Shown one piece after another: positions 1 through 5,924 of a DNA stretch of 11,307 bases. Source of the stretch: Thermoplasmata archaeon (lineage in GTDB: Archaea > Thermoplasmatota > Thermoplasmata > Sysuiplasmatales > Sysuiplasmataceae). Numbering within the stretch: the stretch's first letter is position 1; each line of letters starts with the position of its first letter. The stretch covers positions 1 through 11,307 of the forward strand of contig JAKAPY010000043.1 of assembly GCA_021811925.1 (NCBI GenBank). The letters run 5' to 3'. Position numbers and translations under genes: made by a program. The notes beneath the pieces are model-generated. The model was not told the origin of the DNA. It saw only the letters and a list, made by a program, of their open reading frames with translations, and did no database searches.

Positions 1-8
1 TCCGATCT
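1..8. other. Probable Illumina adapter remnant, left end
   Basis: TCCGATCT is the 3' end of the standard Illumina adapter. It replaces genomic sequence inside rrp42. The mirror-image remnant is found at the other end of the window. Confidence 0.75.
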
Positions 9-530
9 TCCCTTGCCGAAACGCTTGGCTGGAACCATCGTATTCTTTAGAGCAGCTACCGCCGCTATTGAAGAGGCGTCGAACAGGTTACCATCATAGT
101 CCAGCGCGTACACATCGACATAGAGCACCCAGACTTCTTTCTCTGGAGTGATGCACAGCGCTTCAAGATCTATCATCTGGCTCTCCCTTATCCCGCGATC
201 GACGACTCTTGATAGCTCTATTGCCATGGGAGATGGGGGCCCGCTCTCGAACTCTTCAAACGCCATGGGTATCAGTTCGACGTTTGTAGTCAGCACTCCC
301 TTGTTTGGAGTGTCGGCGAAAGGTTCGCCAACGGCCATCTTTATTCCAACGACAACTTCAGTGTTGCCCAGCTTCATCCTGGCCGAGCCCTCGGCTGTTT
401 CGATTGCACCCTCAATTATTGAAACGGGTCTCAGTTCACCAAAACTCCTGCCATCGCTTCTCTTTCCCTTGGCAAGGAGCGTCGTGATGTGCCCCTTCTT
501 GACTTCGGACAGCGGACTTCTTTGACTCAT
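1..530 (-). CDS. rrp42: Exosome complex component Rrp42 (C-terminus missing)
   Basis: Archaeal Rrp42 is the non-catalytic RNase PH-fold subunit that alternates with Rrp41 in the six-membered exosome ring, which degrades and tails RNA 3' to 5' in the cytoplasm. 176 codons are present. The usual length is about 260-275 residues, so roughly a third is lost at the left edge. The family pattern is visible: KGKRSDGRSFGELRPV near residues 21-36, EGSARMKLGNTEVVVGIKM near 47-65, and VDVYALDYDGNLFDASS near 136-152. The start ATG (530-528) overlaps the rrp41 stop in an ATGA arrangement, with GAGG and a G-run just upstream, so translation is probably coupled. The last two codons at the edge (R, S) fall in sequence that matches an Illumina adapter, so they should not be trusted; homologues usually continue KG-E-D here. 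Identity is secure; only the C-terminus is unknown. Confidence 0.95.
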   Translation of the reverse strand, partial: MSQRSPLSEVKKGHITTLLAKGKRSDGRSFGELRPVSIIEGAIETAEGSARMKLGNTEVVVGIKMAVGEPFADTPNKGVLTTNVELIPMAFEEFESGPPSPMAIELSRVVDRGIRESQMIDLEALCITPEKEVWVLYVDVYALDYDGNLFDASSIAAVAALKNTMVPAKRFGKGRS

Positions 531-1303
531 GCCTCATTCCCCCTTGCTTCCTCTTCCTTCCCGCCATTTTCGCCGGCTGCTATGGAATATTTCCTCCGCA
601 GCGCATCCTGCTGAACGGCATAAATCTGGGAGCAACCTCCCTTGGCGAGCTCTATTGCCCTGTTGAATTCGGCCTGAGTAAGGTGGCCGTCCATCTGGAG
701 AAGGAGCACTTCACCCGTCCTCGGAATGTATGCTAGCGGAACATCCGCATCGCCGAAGTTATCCTCTTCCTTGTTCAGGTCAAGGACAACGGTGTCTGCA
801 ACCTTTCCCGCAGCGCAGGCGGGGATCAGGTCCCTCATGGGTATACCCGCATCGGCTACCGCGACAGAGGCGGCAGTCAGTCCAGCACACCTCGTGCCCG
901 CATTGGCCTGCAGGACAGCTATGTAGACATCAATAGAAGTCCTTGGGAACTGTTCCAGGAAGATGCTGTATTCAAGCGCTTCGCCCACTATCTTTGAGAT
1001 TTCCACCGACCTTCTGTCCGGTCCCGGACGCTTTCGGTCATCCACGGAAAAGGAAAGCATGTTGTAGTGACACTGGACAATGGCCCTTGTCGGGTCCTGA
1101 AGGTGTCTTGGATGACACTCCCTTGGACCGTAAACGGCCGCCAGTATCTTGTTCTTGCCCATTTCCACGTAGGCCGAGCCGTCTGCTCTCCTGAGCACAC
1201 CGGCCTCGATCCTTATCGGGCGCAGCTCGTCCGCCTTCCTGCCATCCAGTCTCCTGCCGTTCTCATCTATCAGTTTCATGCCCTCAGGCAAATCCATGCT
1301 CAT
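527..1303 (-). CDS. rrp41: Exosome complex catalytic subunit Rrp41
   Basis: Rrp41 is the phosphorolytic RNase PH-fold subunit of the archaeal exosome. It uses phosphate to shorten RNA from the 3' end and, in reverse, adds heterogeneous tails. The 258-residue product has the expected features: DGRKADELRPI at 20-30, the RNA-contacting segment LEQFPRT at 116-122, the phosphate-site motif NAGTRCAG at 134-141, and the acidic catalytic segment EEDNFGDADVP at 179-189. D181 and D187 correspond to the conserved catalytic aspartates. The last roughly 20 residues are a charged Glu/Gly/Lys tail. An exact GGTGAT ribosome-binding site lies 3 bases before the ATG at 1303; a second in-frame ATG at 1297 is possible. 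The gene lies 14 bases after rrp4 and overlaps rrp42 by 4 bases, as expected for subunits made together. Confident. Confidence 0.97.
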   Translation of the reverse strand: MSMDLPEGMKLIDENGRRLDGRKADELRPIRIEAGVLRRADGSAYVEMGKNKILAAVYGPRECHPRHLQDPTRAIVQCHYNMLSFSVDDRKRPGPDRRSVEISKIVGEALEYSIFLEQFPRTSIDVYIAVLQANAGTRCAGLTAASVAVADAGIPMRDLIPACAAGKVADTVVLDLNKEEDNFGDADVPLAYIPRTGEVLLLQMDGHLTQAEFNRAIELAKGGCSQIYAVQQDALRRKYSIAAGENGGKEEEARGNEA

Positions 1304-1317
1304 TCAATCACCGTAAC

Positions 1318-2016
1318 TTAACCGTGTCTTGATGGAAAGGAACTCTCCAGAAAGTCCCTGATCCTGTCTGTCAATCCATGAGTGTGCGACTCCTCATCTA
1401 TTATCCTTATCGCCTTGGCCACCTTCAGCACGTTCTCAACATCCCCGTCTATCCATATTCTGCCGTTCTTCCCTATCAGCACCTTGCAAAGGGAGTACTC
1501 CTTGATCATCTCGATCATGGAGCCGCTCTTTCCAATGACCCTTGGCACCTTGGCGTACGGGATGTCAACTACATGGCCGCCCTTCAGCTTCCTGAGGCTC
1601 TGGTCCCTCATTGTCAGCTGCACGTGTTTTGAATCATCCACGGAGAGTATCCTCGCTGTGACATTGTCGCCCAGCTCAAGGTATTTCGCAGTTGCTCCAA
1701 ATTCCACCTTCCAGGGCGATTCAGACGCATGAAGAACTCCAGGATAGGGAGAATTGATGTCAAACAGCCAGTTGGATGAAGTCATATCGTTGACAGTTCC
1801 GATGACTTCATCGCCTGAAAACGGGACGTACTTGCCTGAAAGTGGCAGTATGTCCACATAGTTTCCCTTTGACACCCGCAGGCCAAGAGTTGAAGAAAAG
1901 ATGCTCCCGGCCTTCTTGTATGTTCCGAAACCGGGCCTCTTTCCGCCAGTTTCGAGCGGCTGGCCTGGTATTATGATTTCCCTCGGCGTATCAGCATTCG
2001 GGATGGACGTTTGTAT
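1318..2016 (-). CDS. rrp4: Exosome RNA-binding cap protein Rrp4 (start codon unclear)
   Basis: Rrp4 forms the RNA-binding cap on the Rrp41-Rrp42 ring. It has an N-terminal domain, an S1 domain and a KH domain. Numbered from the ATA at 2016 (232 residues), the N-terminal domain starts with REIIIPGQPLETGG near 12-25, the S1 domain covers about 65-139, and the KH region holds VPRVIGKSGSM near 157-167 and IGKNGRIWI near 181-189. The ending HTHGLTDRIRDFLE is typical. The first standard start codon in frame is GTG at 1875, but this would remove about 35 conserved residues, including the PG motif and the GFGTY and STLGL segments. Between 1876 and the stop at 2019-2017 the frame contains no ATG, GTG or TTG. 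Candidates are ATA at 2016 (GGAG five bases upstream) or ATA at 1974 (GAGG six bases upstream). A single-base sequencing error is the other simple explanation. Identity is certain; the start is not. Confidence 0.93.
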   Translation of the reverse strand: MQTSIPNADTPREIIIPGQPLETGGKRPGFGTYKKAGSIFSSTLGLRVSKGNYVDILPLSGKYVPFSGDEVIGTVNDMTSSNWLFDINSPYPGVLHASESPWKVEFGATAKYLELGDNVTARILSVDDSKHVQLTMRDQSLRKLKGGHVVDIPYAKVPRVIGKSGSMIEMIKEYSLCKVLIGKNGRIWIDGDVENVLKVAKAIRIIDEESHTHGLTDRIRDFLESSFPSRHG

Positions 2017-2069
2017 TCACACTCCGTTTTTACTTTTCGCGGACCAAAACGTTGTTCAAATTGCGCACT

Positions 2070-2765
2070 CTATTTTAATATTTTGGTTTCCGCCCTTCCC
2101 CTGGTCTTGTGACCCAGCCTCTCAAAGAAGTCCGTCTGCATTCCCGCAGGGAGCTCAACGACACACACCCAGCTGCCGTCATTTAGCCATTCCTCCTTGG
2201 TTATATGGCCAAAGGAGACAATGTCTTCATAACAGCGCCCATAGTCCTCCCCAACGAGCTTGACAGCAATTCGCGCACTGTCGAAGCGTATTGGTATCAG
2301 CGGGCGGAGGGCATCCAGAACATCCTGGACCTGGGACTCGGCCGACTTCATTGGATCTATCCTGACCCTTGCCTCTTCCATTGCCGCCTCGATCCTCGGC
2401 AGGGGGTGTGGAGTCCTGGTCTGTGGATTGATCGCGTTCCGGGCAATAATGGCAGCAACCTGCTTCCTCTTTGTTTCCGCCATCACATGTCTCTGCTCGG
2501 TCGTGAGCTGGACCGTACCCCTCTTGACTATCTCGCGTGCAACAGTTGCAACTTCAGCTGTTCCGAAAAACTCCTTCAGTTTCTCGTCGGACTGTTTCGT
2601 GCCCTTCCTGGCATCCTTGAATATCTCCTCGATGGCCATGTGACTGGCCACGTCGACCTCCTTTCCCTCTTTCAGGTACTTGACTATCTTGGGGTCGATC
2701 AGTATTTCGAAGCTTTCCCCTTTTGTCTCAAGCCGCCCAACTATTGCTTCTTCGATATCGACCAT
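2070..2765 (-). CDS. Ribosome maturation protein SBDS homologue
   Basis: This is the archaeal orthologue of SBDS/Sdo1, which in eukaryotes works with an EF2-like GTPase to release eIF6 from the 60S subunit. The archaeal protein is taken to act on the large ribosomal subunit in a similar way. The 231-residue product has the three-domain layout: the FYSH domain (about 1-87, with SFEILIDPKIVKYLKEG), a helical middle domain with the signature LTTEQRHVMAETKRKQVAAI near 88-107, and a C-terminal ferredoxin-like domain from about 162. I chose the ATG at 2765 because AGGTG lies 8 bases upstream of it. An in-frame TTG at 2771 adds two residues but sits only 2 bases from the same site. The gene follows psmA by 32 bases and precedes rrp4, the standard archaeal order. 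A short inverted repeat lies immediately upstream. Confidence 0.96.
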   Translation of the reverse strand: MVDIEEAIVGRLETKGESFEILIDPKIVKYLKEGKEVDVASHMAIEEIFKDARKGTKQSDEKLKEFFGTAEVATVAREIVKRGTVQLTTEQRHVMAETKRKQVAAIIARNAINPQTRTPHPLPRIEAAMEEARVRIDPMKSAESQVQDVLDALRPLIPIRFDSARIAVKLVGEDYGRCYEDIVSFGHITKEEWLNDGSWVCVVELPAGMQTDFFERLGHKTRGRAETKILK

Positions 2766-2781
2766 GAGCAATGCACCTGTT

Positions 2782-2798
2782 AGCTGCCCACGGCAGCT
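2782..2798. repeat. Inverted repeat at the psmA-SBDS junction
   Basis: A perfect 7-bp inverted repeat, AGCTGCC-CAC-GGCAGCT, with a 3-base loop. It takes in one base of the psmA stop codon and ends 3 bases before the AGGTG ribosome-binding site of SBDS. On the transcript it would form a compact GC-rich stem. There is no T-run after it, so it does not look like a terminator. A stem of this size can occur by chance in a window this long; its position between two genes is the only reason to list it. Confidence 0.4.
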
Positions 2799-3517
2799 CA
2801 GGATGCCGAAACCATTTTTACGTACTTTTCAACTTCGCTCTGTTCAAGCTTCCTGAAATTGTGGTCAACCCTGACAAGCCCCACTTCGATTGCTTTCGGG
2901 TTCAGTTCCTCCTCGGTCGCCTTCTTGAGGCCCTTGAGAGCAAGAACAACAGCATCATCGACATCAAGGTCTTCCTTGTAATTCTCCTCGAAGAAATCCA
3001 TGACGACATTTCTGCCAGCTCCAATGGAGGTCGCCTTGTATGATGCAAGGCCACCGCTCGGGTCTGTCTCAAAAAGATGGGATCCGCGGTCGTCGACGCC
3101 CGCCATCAGCAGGGACGTCCCAAAAGGCCTTACACCGCCATACTGCGTATACTGCTGCTTGTAGTCGCATATGCGTTTGACAAGCGCCTCTACACCTATC
3201 TTGTCACCATAGGTGATCTTGTTCACCTGCGACATAACGCGCGCATTATCGACAAGGACCCTGGCATCGGCAACCAGGCCGGATGTTGCGCAGCCGATAT
3301 GTTCATCGATCAGATAGATCTTCTCCATAGAAGTTGGCTCCATGAGCCTGCTCGCGATCCTTTTGTCGACAACCAGGGCGACACCATCCTTGAACTTGAT
3401 CCCAACTGTGGTGGTTCCCCTTCTGACAGCTTCTCTGGCGTATTCTACCTGAAACAGTCTCCCGTCTGGTGAAAAAACCGTAATGGCTCTGTCGTATGCC
3501 ATCTGACCTGGCTGCAT
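2798..3517 (-). CDS. psmA: Proteasome subunit alpha
   Basis: The alpha subunit forms the outer heptameric rings of the archaeal 20S proteasome and controls substrate entry. The 239-residue product starts MQPGQMAYDRAITVFSPDGR, very close to the Thermoplasma subunit. The gating residues Y8-D9-R10 are present. Lys66 (in MEKIYLI) and Gly80, which form the pocket that receives the C-terminal HbYX tails of the PAN/VAT-type ATPases, are also conserved. The segment QQYTQYGGVRPFGTSLL near 120-136 is typical of alpha subunits. There is no catalytic N-terminal threonine, as expected. A TTAAATA box lies about 49 bases before the ATG and GGAG 11 bases before it, so psmA probably has its own promoter in the 116-base gap after pop5. 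The gene heads the psmA-SBDS-rrp4-rrp41-rrp42 row. Very confident. Confidence 0.98.
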   Translation of the reverse strand: MQPGQMAYDRAITVFSPDGRLFQVEYAREAVRRGTTTVGIKFKDGVALVVDKRIASRLMEPTSMEKIYLIDEHIGCATSGLVADARVLVDNARVMSQVNKITYGDKIGVEALVKRICDYKQQYTQYGGVRPFGTSLLMAGVDDRGSHLFETDPSGGLASYKATSIGAGRNVVMDFFEENYKEDLDVDDAVVLALKGLKKATEEELNPKAIEVGLVRVDHNFRKLEQSEVEKYVKMVSAS

Positions 3518-3562
3518 TTTAATTTCAACTCCGAATTTTAGCCTATACAGCTTCGTCTATTC

Positions 3563-3569
3563 TATTTAA
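3563..3569 (-). promoter_or_regulatory. TATA box of psmA
   Basis: TTAAATA on the minus strand, with an AT-rich left flank (TTTTTATGG). It sits about 46-52 bases before the psmA ATG. With the usual archaeal spacing of about 25 bases, transcription would begin some 20 bases before the ATG and include the GGAG at 3529-3532. The T5 run upstream (3574-3578) could also help end transcripts coming from ftsZ-pop5. The rest of the 116-base gap shows nothing further. Confidence 0.55.
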
Positions 3570-3633
3570 CCATAAAAACTCTTCTCATAGGAATTTGCGG
3601 ACTTGAAAGTTGGTGGCGAAGTGGCCCGATGGT

Positions 3634-3951
3634 TCAGTCCAGACCGAATGACTCCTTTAATGTCCTTACTGTTCCCGACACCCTGAGAGTTTTAGAAGAT
3701 GACTCTCCTATGTCACCGTTCAGGAGCAATCTGAGGCCGGGGAGCTGTCTGTGATTGCACGAGATGACGGCTATGTCACCCCTCAGTATGAGCAATTTAA
3801 CTGAAGAGGACTCGATCGACCTCGAGTTTGCCGCATTCTGGAGCGCCCTTGCGAATTCTGACCTGCCGTGGGGAGGGGGCGTGAGTCTGAGCGCTATGTA
3901 CCTTTTCCTGCCCGTTTTCTCTTTTACAGTCAATGGAAACGTAACGAGCAC
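3634..3951 (-). CDS. rnp2: Ribonuclease P protein component 2 (Pop5)
   Basis: Pop5 pairs with Rpp30 and helps the catalytic RNA of archaeal RNase P remove 5' leaders from pre-tRNAs. The 105-residue product matches the family from KEKTGRKRYIALRL near residue 10, through GDIAVISCNHRQLPGL in the middle, to the diagnostic ending KTLRVSGTVRTLKESF. Archaeal Pop5 proteins are commonly 100-150 residues, so this is a compact but complete version. The start is GTG at 3951, five bases after the ftsZ stop; a TTG at 3933 is the next in-frame option. I see no clear ribosome-binding site for either, which fits translation following on from ftsZ. The partner gene rpp30, often found next to pop5 and psmA, is not in this window. 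Confidence 0.88.
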   Translation of the reverse strand: MLVTFPLTVKEKTGRKRYIALRLTPPPHGRSEFARALQNAANSRSIESSSVKLLILRGDIAVISCNHRQLPGLRLLLNGDIGESSSKTLRVSGTVRTLKESFGLD

Positions 3952-3956
3952 TGCAA

Positions 3957-5045
3957 TTATCGTATAAAGTCGATTCCCTTCTGTGCTCCCTGCCCCTGCG
4001 GGAGCATGAACGCGGACCTCACACCTGTTATGACAACAAGAACCTTGATCTTGCCATCCGACTCCGGTTCTACGCTGCAGCCCCAGATTATCCTTGCTTT
4101 GGGCCCCATCATGGCGGAAGCCGCCTCAACGACCCTTTCCGCTTCCTTGAGAGACATGTCATTGCCACCCACGACCCTTATCAGTGCCCCCTTGGCCTCC
4201 TTTATATCGATGTCGCCGAGAAGAGGTGAAGTGAGCGCCTGCCTCATTGCATCTTCAACACGTTCGTCCTTGGCTGCAGAGGATTCGCCCATTCCGATCA
4301 TGGCCACTCCGCCAGAACTCATTATTGTCTTTATATCCGCGAAGTCTATATTCACAAGGCCGGGCTTTGTGACTATTTCTGTTATTCCTTTTATGCACTG
4401 GGCAAGCACCTCATCCGCCACCCTGAATGCCGCATCGAGCGGAAGCCTGGGCACTATCTCAAGCAGCTTGTCATTTGGTATCACGACAGTTGTGTCGGCG
4501 TAGGTCCTGAGCCTTTCGAGGCCCCTCAGCGCATTCTGCATCCGGATTGCACCTTCTGCCTTGAAAGGAAGCGTCACGACTGCCATCACAAGAGCTCTCG
4601 ACTCCTTCGCGATTTCGGCTACAACCGGTATGGACCCGGTACCTGTTCCGCCACCCATTCCCGCCGTCACGAATACTATGTCGTTGCTACGCACATATTT
4701 CCCAATGTCTTCTCTTGCTTCATCGGCGGCCTGGCTACCGACTTCTGGTATTGCTCCCGCCCCCAGCCCCCGCGTCAGTCTCCTTCCGAGAAGAACCTTG
4801 TGAGGCGCATTGAGGAGAAGAAGATGGCGAGCGTCCGTGTTGGCAGCAACCAGAGAAGCGCCAAAAATACCCGCCTGGTTCAGTCTTCTGATTGTATTCG
4901 AACCTCCGCCTCCGCAACCAAAGATGCTTATCTTGACACGCAGCGATTCTACGAGCTGCATCAGCTCTTCATCTGTTGCATCCATGCCAATACCTGTTTG
5001 AGATACTGGCGTCTCTCTCAATACATCGTCCACAATTGATTTCAT
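3957..5045 (-). CDS. ftsZ: Cell division protein FtsZ (FtsZ1-like)
   Basis: FtsZ is the tubulin-like GTPase that assembles at the division site. The 362-residue product has GCGGGGSN at 43-50, the tubulin signature GMGGGTGTGS at 129-138, and the synergy (T7) loop NIDFADIKTIM at 232-242, with D234 and D237 in the positions needed for GTP hydrolysis. The roughly 35-residue N-terminal extension, NTDARHLL at 69-76 and GLGAGAIPEVG at 93-103 resemble archaeal FtsZ1 (for example that of Methanocaldococcus). The C-terminus is short and I see no bacterial-type FtsA/ZipA-binding tail. ATG at 5045 fits, with GGGATGG about 7 bases upstream and a textbook TTTAAATA box 50-57 bases upstream. Its stop lies 5 bases before pop5, so the two are probably on one transcript. 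Very confident on family; FtsZ1 versus FtsZ2 is a judgement from remembered sequences. Confidence 0.97.
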   Translation of the reverse strand: MKSIVDDVLRETPVSQTGIGMDATDEELMQLVESLRVKISIFGCGGGGSNTIRRLNQAGIFGASLVAANTDARHLLLLNAPHKVLLGRRLTRGLGAGAIPEVGSQAADEAREDIGKYVRSNDIVFVTAGMGGGTGTGSIPVVAEIAKESRALVMAVVTLPFKAEGAIRMQNALRGLERLRTYADTTVVIPNDKLLEIVPRLPLDAAFRVADEVLAQCIKGITEIVTKPGLVNIDFADIKTIMSSGGVAMIGMGESSAAKDERVEDAMRQALTSPLLGDIDIKEAKGALIRVVGGNDMSLKEAERVVEAASAMMGPKARIIWGCSVEPESDGKIKVLVVITGVRSAFMLPQGQGAQKGIDFIR

Positions 5046-5094
5046 CGGTTTCCCATCCCTGAATGAGTGCAGAAGATAGATAACAACGGTTAGA

Positions 5095-5102
5095 TATTTA
5101 AA
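5095..5102 (-). promoter_or_regulatory. TATA box of ftsZ
   Basis: TTTAAATA on the minus strand, a consensus archaeal TATA box. Transcription would start about 25 bases downstream, giving a leader of about 25 bases before the ATG at 5045. Repeated GAATC words and an inverted repeat lie 15-80 bases upstream of it. Confidence 0.7.
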
Positions 5103-5129
5103 ACATTATTCTCCCGAATCAACCACAAA

Positions 5130-5147
5130 AGAATCGCATCAGAATCG
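5130..5147. repeat. Direct repeat AGAATCG upstream of ftsZ
   Basis: AGAATCG occurs at 5130-5136 and 5141-5147, 11 bases apart, about one helical turn. A further GAATC lies at 5116-5120, next to the expected BRE position of the ftsZ promoter, and the reverse complement CGATTC lies at 5227-5232. Equal spacing on one face of the DNA is a pattern seen with protein-binding sites. The words are short, so chance is possible. Confidence 0.35.
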
Positions 5148-5165
5148 AATTTCCCTATCAAATTC

Positions 5166-5183
5166 GTCAGATTATCGTCTGAC
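5166..5183. repeat. Inverted repeat upstream of ftsZ, possible operator
   Basis: GTCAGA-TTATCG-TCTGAC is a perfect 6-bp inverted repeat with a 6-base centre, about 65-80 bases upstream of the ftsZ TATA box. A related half-site (ATATGAC) follows at 5184-5190. It could be a dimeric regulator site acting on ftsZ, or a small stem in the tail of the zinc-ribbon operon transcript. No regulator is identified. Confidence 0.35.
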
Positions 5184-5193
5184 ATATGACCGA

Positions 5194-5210
5194 CAAAACA
5201 AACTCCAAAA
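5194..5210 (-). terminator. T-rich stretch after the zinc-ribbon gene
   Basis: On the minus strand this reads TTTTGGAGTTTGTTTTG, beginning 65 bases after the stop of the upstream zinc-ribbon gene. Archaeal RNA polymerase can stop at T-tracts without a hairpin, so this is a reasonable end point for the SRP19 operon. A GC-rich word (CCGCCCGGCGG) lies nearer the stop but forms only a poor stem. This is weak evidence. Confidence 0.3.
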
Positions 5211-5274
5211 TGCTACTGTCTTTGTGCGATTCACAAGAAACGGCCGCCGGGCGGACAAGCCATGCTGTCCATCA

Positions 5275-5883
5275 TCACAATGAATGGCCACAGTCGCACT
5301 CCGTGCCCCTTGCATTTACCAGGGAGCAGTTGGGGCAGAGATAGAGGGTGACGTCGATGCCTGCGTAAATAGTGCCGCAGTAGCGGCAAAAAAAGCTGCC
5401 GGGTTTGACTTCACAGTGACATAGTTCGCACATGAAGCCATTGATGACCGAACGATGAAAACCGCAGTCCTGGCAATAAGCCTGCTCTGCAGAGACACTG
5501 GCATCGCAGGAGAGGCACCTGAAACCGCTTACGATGGACTCGTCGGCCACTTGGCTGAACACAGCCCTTTTTGGAAGCCAAAGCCTGTGCTCCCGTCCAG
5601 CGCCTATTGTTACCGCGCTGCCGCATGAAACGCATGACCCGCTGAACATTGAACAGCCCTGATGGAAGAGTGCACCGCAACTGCAGCGGTATGAATCTGA
5701 AGATTTGCTTATTTCCTGCAGGCATACAGAGCACTTCTGAATCCAGCTCCCCGTGACAAGGAGATGCTTCCTTGACACCCGCACGACAGCGTGCCTTACT
5801 GGTTGCAGGCTGAGCGCCATCTCGCTGGCTCTTTGAACGAATCTGGAAAGAAGACCAACCGGTACGCCTTCGGCCCGAGACAT
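5275..5883 (-). CDS. RING/PHD-like and triple zinc-ribbon protein
   Basis: Function unknown. From ATG at 5883 the product has 202 residues. After about 50 cysteine-free basic residues comes an eight-ligand pattern: C51-x2-C54, C67-x-C69, H74-x2-C77, C84-x2-C87. This C4HC3 order is that of the treble-clef RING-CH/PHD class and resembles prokaryotic RING-like domains. Three zinc ribbons follow: C123/C126 with C137/C140, C152/C155 with C166/C169, and C183/C186 with C196-x-C198. There is no signal peptide or membrane segment, so it is probably cytoplasmic. The frame stays open far upstream into the phosphoesterase gene, but that part is a shadow: the coding signal belongs to the other frame, and no good start is seen until TTG 5892 or ATG 5883. 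It is the last gene of the SRP19-nnr operon, 41 bases after its neighbour. A role in protein-protein or nucleic-acid contact, or as a ubiquitin-like ligase factor, is speculation. Confidence 0.8.
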   Translation of the reverse strand: MSRAEGVPVGLLSRFVQRASEMALSLQPVRHAVVRVSRKHLLVTGSWIQKCSVCLQEISKSSDSYRCSCGALFHQGCSMFSGSCVSCGSAVTIGAGREHRLWLPKRAVFSQVADESIVSGFRCLSCDASVSAEQAYCQDCGFHRSVINGFMCELCHCEVKPGSFFCRYCGTIYAGIDVTLYLCPNCSLVNARGTECDCGHSL

Positions 5884-5924
5884 TTCAACCAAGGCTTGCA
5901 GGATCCGGGTCTGGATAGATAATC

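Noticed and set aside
2205..2783. A 192-codon open frame on the plus strand
   Set aside because: It is antisense to SBDS and shows no domain or start signal.
3518..3633. A tRNA or small RNA gene between pop5 and psmA
   Set aside because: No cloverleaf, no T-loop GTTCRA sequence and no strong fold is visible; the stretch is explained by a promoter and leader.
3868..4503. A 211-codon open frame on the plus strand
   Set aside because: It is antisense to ftsZ and pop5, both clearly coding on the minus strand, and has no start signal of its own.
5240..5254. A GC-rich hairpin terminator after the zinc-ribbon gene
   Set aside because: The word CCGCCCGGCGG allows only a stem with almost no loop and has no T-run directly after it; the T-rich stretch at 5194-5210 is the better candidate.
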